Assembly (NCBI GenBank): GCA_017998755.1 | Contig: JAGOCL010000165.1 | Coordinates: forward strand, 1-6,061 | Origin: Spirochaetota bacterium | Lineage (GTDB): Bacteria; Spirochaetota; GWE2-31-10; MWDO01 | DNA length: 6,061 bases | Reading direction: 5' to 3' | In this document: positions 1 through 4,247 of the stretch, piece after piece | Position numbering within the stretch: the stretch's first letter is position 1 | Layout of the letters: each line of letters starts with the position of its first letter | The notes under the pieces: model-generated | Database searches by the model: none | Seen by the model: only the letters and a program-made list of their open reading frames with translations | Told to the model about the DNA's origin: nothing | Translations under genes and position numbers: made by a program

Positions 1-551
1 AATAAACCTACCTGCCCCGAAAAAGCGGAAGATAAATCAATATTTCCCTCTAGTAAGGCGGATTTTAACGCCCCAAGCGGAGTAGCGGTAGTTATCGCAT
101 CGGGATTAAACGGGACCGTCCACGTCGTCATATATTTTGACCATGCGACCAATGCAAAAACTCGCCCGGCGATTGCTGGATTTGCCCAATTTTGCCCCAA
201 TCCCCCAAAAGCGTGTTTGACTAAACCGGTCGCAAAAATCGAGGCGAATATTGGTATATAAAGAGGAACTTGAGGCGGCATATTCATACCTATCAAAGCC
301 CCTGTTAAAAAAGCAGAACCGTCTAATATTGATATCTTTCTTTTTCTTAACGCTTGAATAACTAATTCGGTAATTATAGAAGAAAGTATTGAAAAAAGAA
401 CAACTAATCCCGCGTACGCTCCGAAAGCAAATATTCCAAACGCAATAGAAGGTAATAAAAATAATGACACAATCCACATAATAGATCTTGTAGACTCGTT
501 ATTTAATAAATGAGGAGAAGAAGATACTATTAAAAGTTTATCATTATTCAT
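1..551 (-). CDS. rnfD: RnfD, membrane FMN subunit of the Rnf complex (N-terminal 183 residues, cut by window edge)
   Basis: Integral-membrane subunit of Rnf, which passes electrons between reduced ferredoxin and NAD+ and couples this to Na+ or H+ export. The frame is open from the ATG at 551 to the left edge, giving 183 codons; family members usually have a little over 300 residues, so about half is missing. Visible features: the N-terminal VSSSPHL signature (residues 9-15), hydrophobic segments at about 25-45 and 47-67, the conserved DGSAFLTGALIGMNMPP stretch (77-93), a hydrophobic segment at about 97-111, and GQNWANPAIAGRVFAL (119-134). D151-A-I-T-T-A-T157 fits the Dxx(S/T)xAT rule for covalent FMN attachment by ApbE, with T157 the expected flavinylated residue. 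The start lies 8 nt after the rnfC stop, and an AAGGGA ribosome site (563-568) lies inside the end of rnfC, so the two genes are co-transcribed and probably translationally coupled. Identification is secure; the rest of the operon is inferred. Confidence 0.93.
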   Translation of the reverse strand, partial: MNNDKLLIVSSSPHLLNNESTRSIMWIVSLFLLPSIAFGIFAFGAYAGLVVLFSILSSIITELVIQALRKRKISILDGSAFLTGALIGMNMPPQVPLYIPIFASIFATGLVKHAFGGLGQNWANPAIAGRVFALVAWSKYMTTWTVPFNPDAITTATPLGALKSALLEGNIDLSSAFSGQVGL

Positions 552-559
552 ATTGTAAA

Positions 560-1906
560 CTATCCCTTATTTTTTTTCTTTTTTTCGGCTAATTTCTTAT
601 ATATATCTTTTCCTAAACGGAAATTCTGAACCAACGGTATTCGAGCCGGACAACTCCAAGCGCAAGCGCCGCACTCTTTACAAAACAATAAACCGGCGTC
701 CGCGGCTTTATCAAACAAGTTGTATTTAATATATTTATTAATTATTGTTGGGGCCAAACCAAAAGCGCAAGCGTTTATACATTTACCGCAGTTTAAACAT
801 ATCCCATTAGGTATAAAATCGGTATAATCGTCTTCCGATAATACAACGACCGCGGAGCACCCTTTTGTAACGGGAACTTCAAGATCGTACTGGGCAAAGC
901 CCATCATCGGACCTCCGATCACAACCTTTTTTATATCTTCCTTCAAACCGCCGCATTCGGCAATTACTTCTTTCAATAAAGTTCCGATTTTTACCTTTAA
1001 GTTTTTCGGTTCTTTAATACCTGATCCAGAAATAGTTACTATTCGATCGATAAGAGGTTTATCGTTTACAATAGCCTCTTTGATCGCTATAACGGTCGCA
1101 ATATTTTGAACGATAACCCCGACGTCGCTCGGAAGCTGATCTACCTGAACTATACGGTTTGTTACGGCTTTGATAATCTGTTTCTCATCGCCTTGAGGAT
1201 ATTTCACTTTAAGCGGAACTATTTTTATGTTATATCTGTTTAGACATAAAGTCTTAAGTCTTTTAATAGCGTCTTTTTTATTACTTTCAATTCCGATATA
1301 TATATTGGGAACGTCTAATATCTTATTGATTATGTTTATACCTTCAAGTAAATCCTCGCTTTTATCTATCATCAATCTATGATCGCCGGTAATATACGGC
1401 TCGCATTCGGCTCCATTAACAATCAAAGTATCTACATTTTTTCCGTTAGGGATTGTTAATTTAACATGTGTGGGAAACGTAGCCCCCCCCATACCTACAA
1501 TTCCGTAATCTTTTATTTTTTTTAATAATTGATCTTTCGTCATTGATTTCCAGTCGGTAAGATGTATATTTTTACCCGACTTTCTAAACTCGCCGTTTAA
1601 TTCGACGACAATCGTTTGAGATTTTTTACCGACGCTTAGATATCTTTCTTCTATAGCTACTACGGTTCCAGGTATAGAAGAATGAATGTTAGCCGAAACA
1701 AAACCGTTTGCTTCGGCTATTAATTGCCCTTCTTCAACCACCTGACCAACGCTCACGATTATTTTAGCGGGAGCTCCAATATGTTGAATAACAGGTATAT
1801 ACACTCTATCCGGTACGTCTGTAAAAGTGATAGATTTCCTATTTGTAATATATTTATAATCGTCCGGATGAGCTCCGCGATAACCAAATGATTTTTTAAA
1901 ATTCAT
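560..1906 (-). CDS. rnfC: RnfC, NADH-binding iron-sulfur subunit of the Rnf complex
   Basis: Peripheral cytoplasmic subunit that, by family knowledge, exchanges electrons with NAD(H) through FMN and relays them through two [4Fe-4S] clusters. The protein has 448 residues, normal for the short RnfC type of anaerobes. Domains in order: an N-terminal barrel-sandwich, biotinyl-like region (about 35-105); the nucleotide/FMN-binding core with GMGGATFPTHVK (138-149), VNGAECEPYITGDHR (163-177) and YPQGDEKQ (236-243); a SLBB-like region (about 285-335); then two ferredoxin-type cluster motifs, C370-C373-C376-C380 and C409-C412-C415-C419-P. The lysine-rich tail (KKKKNK) is not diagnostic. The ATG at 1906 has an AAAAGG ribosome site 6 nt upstream (1913-1918) and a strong promoter behind it, so rnfC leads the operon. 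The order C then D matches the usual rnfCDGEAB order. A run of eight G lies in the core motif (see 1483-1490). All eight cluster cysteines are present. Confidence 0.97.
   Translation of the reverse strand: MNFKKSFGYRGAHPDDYKYITNRKSITFTDVPDRVYIPVIQHIGAPAKIIVSVGQVVEEGQLIAEANGFVSANIHSSIPGTVVAIEERYLSVGKKSQTIVVELNGEFRKSGKNIHLTDWKSMTKDQLLKKIKDYGIVGMGGATFPTHVKLTIPNGKNVDTLIVNGAECEPYITGDHRLMIDKSEDLLEGINIINKILDVPNIYIGIESNKKDAIKRLKTLCLNRYNIKIVPLKVKYPQGDEKQIIKAVTNRIVQVDQLPSDVGVIVQNIATVIAIKEAIVNDKPLIDRIVTISGSGIKEPKNLKVKIGTLLKEVIAECGGLKEDIKKVVIGGPMMGFAQYDLEVPVTKGCSAVVVLSEDDYTDFIPNGICLNCGKCINACAFGLAPTIINKYIKYNLFDKAADAGLLFCKECGACAWSCPARIPLVQNFRLGKDIYKKLAEKKKKNKG
1483..1490 (-). repeat. Eight-G homopolymer tract inside rnfC
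   Basis: On the coding strand this is ATG-GGG-GGG-GCT, encoding M139-G-G-A142 in the most conserved part of RnfC. It is the longest G/C run I noticed in the window. Both glycines use GGG, although GGA or GGT would break the run. The frame is intact as given. A one-base slip would remove both iron-sulfur motifs from the product. Confidence 0.9.
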
Positions 1907-1948
1907 TTTTTACCTTTTCTCGAAAATGATCAGTAAAACTAAAAGCAT

Positions 1949-1977
1949 ATTCTATAAAGTTTAATAAAAAGTGTCAA
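1949..1977 (-). promoter_or_regulatory. Sigma-70 type promoter of the rnf operon
   Basis: Read on the minus strand, TTGACA (1972-1977) is followed by a 17-nt spacer and TAGAAT (1949-1954), a perfect -35 and a 5/6 match to the -10 consensus. Transcription should begin near 1942, leaving a leader of about 36 nt before the rnfC ATG. It lies in the 101-nt gap downstream of the lipoprotein gene, so rnf can be transcribed independently of it. Confidence 0.85.
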
Positions 1978-2007
1978 TATTTTTTTTATATTTATTTTTT
2001 ATACGAT

Positions 2008-2493
2008 TTAACGCGGTATATATTCTGTTTTTAATCCTACTAAATGTTCCTTAATATAAAATTTACCGTCTATTAATATCAAAATCAGTTTTTCATAATG
2101 ACCGTAATCCGAATAATCCCAAGCGTTTAAGAAAACAATCTCGGGATAAGCGGCGCGTTTGTTTAAAGACGCTATCTCGTATTCGATCCTGTCAAAAGCC
2201 TTGTTTTTTATCAAATATTCGTAGTTTTTTCTTACATCCGGCTTTCCAACAACGTTTTTTGTTCCGTTAAAGCATACAAATTTTGAGCGCGTTAATCCGC
2301 TGTACGTAAAAACTGCGCCGTCTTCATACAAAGACATTATTTTTTCAACATCTTTTTGCGCTATCCCATCGACTAAACCGTTATAAACCCGCAAAATATC
2401 GTCTTCGTTATGTTCGATTTTTTGTTCTTTAATAACGTCGTTTTTAGCGCAAGATATAAAAGTAATAATTATAAGAACTATTAATTTTTTCAT
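2008..2493 (-). CDS. Small secreted lipoprotein, probable NTF2-like fold
   Basis: 161 residues; no specific family is recognised. The start at 2493 is chosen over in-frame ATGs at 2541 and 2499: only 2493 has a properly spaced ribosome site (GAGGA, 7 nt upstream), and the 2541 ATG falls within the likely promoter. From this start the protein begins MKKLIVLIIITFISC, a lipoprotein signal peptide with lipobox FISC and lipidated C15, so the mature protein should be membrane-anchored outside the cytoplasm. After a charged linker (16-30) come a helical stretch with VYNGLVDGIAQKDVEKIMSLYEDGAVF (36-62), then several beta-like strands ending in KFYIKEHLV (144-152). This helix-then-curved-sheet pattern is typical of NTF2/SnoaL-like proteins, often small-ligand binders or enzymes, but no catalytic residue can be named. 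It lies upstream of rnf on the same strand, but rnf has its own promoter, so a functional link is not shown. Confidence 0.75.
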   Translation of the reverse strand: MKKLIVLIIITFISCAKNDVIKEQKIEHNEDDILRVYNGLVDGIAQKDVEKIMSLYEDGAVFTYSGLTRSKFVCFNGTKNVVGKPDVRKNYEYLIKNKAFDRIEYEIASLNKRAAYPEIVFLNAWDYSDYGHYEKLILILIDGKFYIKEHLVGLKTEYIPR

Positions 2494-2500
2494 TAACATT

Positions 2501-2505
2501 TCCTC
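2501..2505 (-). promoter_or_regulatory. Ribosome binding site that fixes the lipoprotein start
   Basis: GAGGA on the minus strand, 7 nt before the ATG at 2493. The ATG at 2499 is only one base away, too close to use it, and the ATG at 2541 lies upstream of it. This decides for the start that yields a clean lipoprotein signal peptide. Confidence 0.8.
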
Positions 2506-2512
2506 TATTCGC

Positions 2513-2541
2513 AACATATAATATTTTTGAAACAAAGTCAA
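2513..2541 (-). promoter_or_regulatory. Probable promoter of the lipoprotein gene
   Basis: Minus-strand TTGACT (2536-2541), 17-nt spacer, TATGTT (2513-2518). The -35 is a 5/6 match and the -10 a 4/6 match. The predicted transcription start near 2506 would leave a leader of only about 13 nt, just enough for the ribosome site. It is weaker than the other promoters in this window. Confidence 0.5.
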
Positions 2542-2581
2542 TTTATATGGTCAATTAGTCAAAAAAATCGATTTTAATATC

Positions 2582-2610
2582 TTGACATTACGCAAATATT
2601 AAAATAATAT
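2582..2610 (+). promoter_or_regulatory. Sigma-70 type promoter of trmB
   Basis: TTGACA (2582-2587), 17-nt spacer, TAATAT (2605-2610): a perfect -35 with a good -10. The expected transcription start is near 2617, giving a leader of about 28 nt. It sits in the 151-nt divergent gap shared with the lipoprotein gene, and the two promoters do not overlap. Confidence 0.85.
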
Positions 2611-2633
2611 CGCCGTCATATTAAAAACCGGCG
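2611..2633. repeat. GC-rich inverted repeat just after the trmB promoter
   Basis: CGCCG (2611-2615) and CGGCG (2629-2633) form a perfect 5-bp dyad with a 13-nt gap, touching the -10 box and spanning the predicted transcription start. The first arm would lie at or before the start of the RNA, so a DNA operator fits better than an RNA hairpin. Chance cannot be excluded for a 5-bp repeat. Confidence 0.35.
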
Positions 2634-2644
2634 CGACAATTGTT

Positions 2645-3259
2645 ATGAAAAAATATAAACCTTACGATTGGACTTTACTAGAAGATCTTATCGTTTACAA
2701 TACTAAAACTAAGGTATCGTCAAAAATTTTTGATAATCAGAATTCCGAACTATGCGTAGAAATAGGTTGCGGAAACGGACATTTTCTGACCGATACCGCG
2801 CTAGATAATCCCGATAAAAATTATATAGGCATTGAAATAAAAATAGGACGAATAGTTCGTTGTATCGAAAAAAAAGTTAAAAATAACTTAAATAATATAA
2901 AGTATATAAATAACGAAGCTAAATTTTCGTTAGATTTTATGTTTGAAGACTCTTCGATCGATTTGATTTATATGACTTTTCCGGACCCGTGGCCAAAAAG
3001 AAAACATCATAAAAACAGATTATTTTCGCAAGAATTCCTAAATTCGGTATTTAATAAGATGAAAATCGGCGGGTTATTTGTTTTTATTACCGATCATGAA
3101 GAATATTTCAAGTATTCTAACGATATTCTCGTGAAAGATGTAAGATTTGAAAAAACCGATCGTATTTCCTCAAATACGGACTTTTCTACTTCGCTGTTTG
3201 GCGAAAAATGGAAAAAAGAAAACAGAAATTTTTATATCTTAGAATTTATAAAAAAATAA
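2645..3259 (+). CDS. trmB: tRNA (guanine-N7)-methyltransferase TrmB
   Basis: Cytoplasmic enzyme that transfers a methyl group from S-adenosylmethionine to N7 of G46 in the variable loop of tRNAs. The protein has 204 residues, normal for the family. Motifs: the SAM-binding glycine loop VEIGCGNGHF (38-47), the acidic strand end IGIEI (61-65) that contacts the SAM ribose, the family signature MTFPDPWPKRKHHKNRL (110-126) that carries the tRNA-contacting basic cluster, FITDHEEYF (147-155), and the C-terminal TSLFGEKWKKENRNFYILEF (182-201). No other in-frame ATG lies between the upstream stop at 2600-2602 and 2645, so this start is forced. Unusually, no Shine-Dalgarno is visible before it, although the other starts in the window have one. 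It is transcribed alone from its own promoter and its 3' end nearly meets the convergent crotonase gene (6 nt between stops). Confidence 0.96.
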   Translation: MKKYKPYDWTLLEDLIVYNTKTKVSSKIFDNQNSELCVEIGCGNGHFLTDTALDNPDKNYIGIEIKIGRIVRCIEKKVKNNLNNIKYINNEAKFSLDFMFEDSSIDLIYMTFPDPWPKRKHHKNRLFSQEFLNSVFNKMKIGGLFVFITDHEEYFKYSNDILVKDVRFEKTDRISSNTDFSTSLFGEKWKKENRNFYILEFIKK

Positions 3260-3277
3260 AATCGTCTAACTTTTTTT
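3239..3277 (+). terminator. Weak candidate terminator at the trmB end
   Basis: TTAGA (3239-3243) can pair with TCTAA (3265-3269), with an inner TTTAT/ATAAA stem (3245-3249 with 3256-3260), followed by C and seven T (3271-3277). The stem is almost all A-T and bulged, so it would be unstable. It covers the last codons of both convergent genes. I see no better terminator in this junction. Confidence 0.25.
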
Positions 3278-4066
3278 CCCTTTGTAACTTATAGCCCAAC
3301 CTGGTTTCTCCCCTTCAATAAACGACTTAATATTATTTACGTTTTCTTCGACGTTAAGAAGTTCGGTTAATTGATTCTGAGCGAAATCGACCGCTTCCGA
3401 TATTTTATTATTTGTCAATTCATCCGAATATTTTTTTGTTAACGCCAAAGCCGCCGGAGAGCTATATAACAATCTTTTGATTATATCTTTAATTGATTTG
3501 TTTAACCGATCGTCGTCAGTAATCTCGTCGACAATTCCAAATTTAAACGCGTCTTCGGCGCTAAATTTCTTCGTAGATAATACCATATATCTAGCTCTTT
3601 TATAAGACGTTCTCTCCAATAAAAAAGGAAATACAAAAGCCGGAATTATCCCAAATAATGCTTCCGATAACCCGAAAATGGATCTCTTAGTCGATATAAC
3701 TATGTCCGACGCAAGAACTAACCCCATTCCTCCGGCTAATACGTCGCCGTCTATAGCCGCAATCACAGGTTTGTTTGAATTTCTGATGGCCAATACGGCT
3801 TTTTTATAAGGATCGGTAAAATAATTTTTAATTTCTCCTACTTTTGAGTTTTTAATAAGATTTTCAAAATCCATACCCCTGCTAAAAACTCCTTCTTTGC
3901 CCTGTAATACAATTACTCTACAATTGCCGTCGTCATTAGCGGATTCAATAAAATCGCTTATAAGCGGTAAGTTATCGTTATTAACGACGTTACCTTTTAA
4001 AGGATTGTTTAAAGTAATCCATGCTACATATTCTTCTAATTCATATAAAACGCTATTATCAGCCAT
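3266..4066 (-). CDS. Enoyl-CoA hydratase/isomerase (crotonase) family protein, PksH/ECH1-like
   Basis: 266 residues with a complete crotonase fold. Oxyanion-hole elements are visible: FSRGMDFE (61-68) and DGDVLAGGMGL (106-116), with the paired glycines G112-G113. Next comes FGLSEALFGIIPA (131-143), where E135 aligns with the first catalytic glutamate of enoyl-CoA hydratase; the second glutamate position appears to be Y160. The run GLSEALFG..PA..PFL, followed by YM.LST, and a C-terminal FIEGEKPGW resemble remembered PksH/ECH1 sequences, which dehydrate HMG-ACP intermediates in polyketide beta-branching. No polyketide gene is in this window, so the substrate is unknown; an ordinary acyl-CoA hydratase or isomerase is equally possible. 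The ATG at 4066 has a GAGG site 6 nt upstream (4073-4076). No clear promoter is seen; a lone TATAAT (4129-4134, minus strand) lacks a -35. The gene is monocistronic here, convergent with trmB and divergent from ligA. Confidence 0.85.
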   Translation of the reverse strand: MADNSVLYELEEYVAWITLNNPLKGNVVNNDNLPLISDFIESANDDGNCRVIVLQGKEGVFSRGMDFENLIKNSKVGEIKNYFTDPYKKAVLAIRNSNKPVIAAIDGDVLAGGMGLVLASDIVISTKRSIFGLSEALFGIIPAFVFPFLLERTSYKRARYMVLSTKKFSAEDAFKFGIVDEITDDDRLNKSIKDIIKRLLYSSPAALALTKKYSDELTNNKISEAVDFAQNQLTELLNVEENVNNIKSFIEGEKPGWAISYKGKKS

Positions 4067-4159
4067 ATTTTACCTCTATAAATTTTATATCATAATACTT
4101 TATTCTCTATATAAATAACATATTTTTAATTATAATAAAAGATGTTTTTTTACAGCTTG

Positions 4160-4183
4160 TAAATAATTTACTGAAGTTATTTA
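4160..4183. repeat. AT-rich imperfect dyad upstream of the ligA promoter
   Basis: TAAATAA (4160-4166) and TTATTTA (4177-4183) form a 7-bp inverted repeat with a 10-nt gap, ending 3 nt before the ligA -35 box. It could be an operator or an UP-like element, but in such AT-rich DNA it may well be chance. Confidence 0.25.
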
Positions 4184-4186
4184 TTT

Positions 4187-4215
4187 TTGACAAAACTTTG
4201 ATATACTGCTATTAT
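4187..4215 (+). promoter_or_regulatory. Sigma-70 type promoter of ligA
   Basis: TTGACA (4187-4192), 17-nt spacer, TATTAT (4210-4215): a perfect -35 and a 5/6 -10. The predicted start near 4222 gives a leader of about 26 nt. An AGGA ribosome site (4237-4240) follows, 7 nt before the ATG at 4248. Confidence 0.83.
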
Positions 4216-4247
4216 ATCCGTCTAATTTCAGCCGATAGGAATAGCCC

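Larger units (their letters stand above)
4067..4247. other. Divergent intergenic region between the crotonase gene and ligA
   Basis: A 181-nt, very AT-rich gap. It contains the ligA promoter and ribosome site, the crotonase ribosome site, an imperfect AT dyad (4160-4183) and an orphan minus-strand TATAAT (4129-4134). I find no small ORF with a credible start signal and no RNA gene. Confidence 0.6.

Noticed and set aside
106..477. Minus-strand open frame of 123 codons
   Set aside because: It lies inside rnfD in another frame on the same strand; the RnfD frame matches its family throughout and this one gives an unrecognisable Cys/Phe/Ser-rich product.
1980..2007. Possible terminator after the lipoprotein gene in the poly-T/poly-A stretch
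   Set aside because: On the transcribed minus strand the run is A-rich, not T-rich, and no GC stem precedes it.
2494..2541. Longer N-terminus of the lipoprotein starting at the ATG at 2541
   Set aside because: The extra 16 residues precede the signal peptide, overlap the predicted promoter and have no ribosome site; the ATG at 2493 does.
3897..4118. Plus-strand open frame of 73 codons
   Set aside because: It is antisense to the start of the crotonase gene, has no ribosome site I can see, and its product resembles nothing.
4129..4134. TATAAT on the minus strand as the crotonase promoter
   Set aside because: No sequence resembling TTGACA lies 15-19 nt upstream, and such a hexamer is expected by chance in this AT-rich gap.
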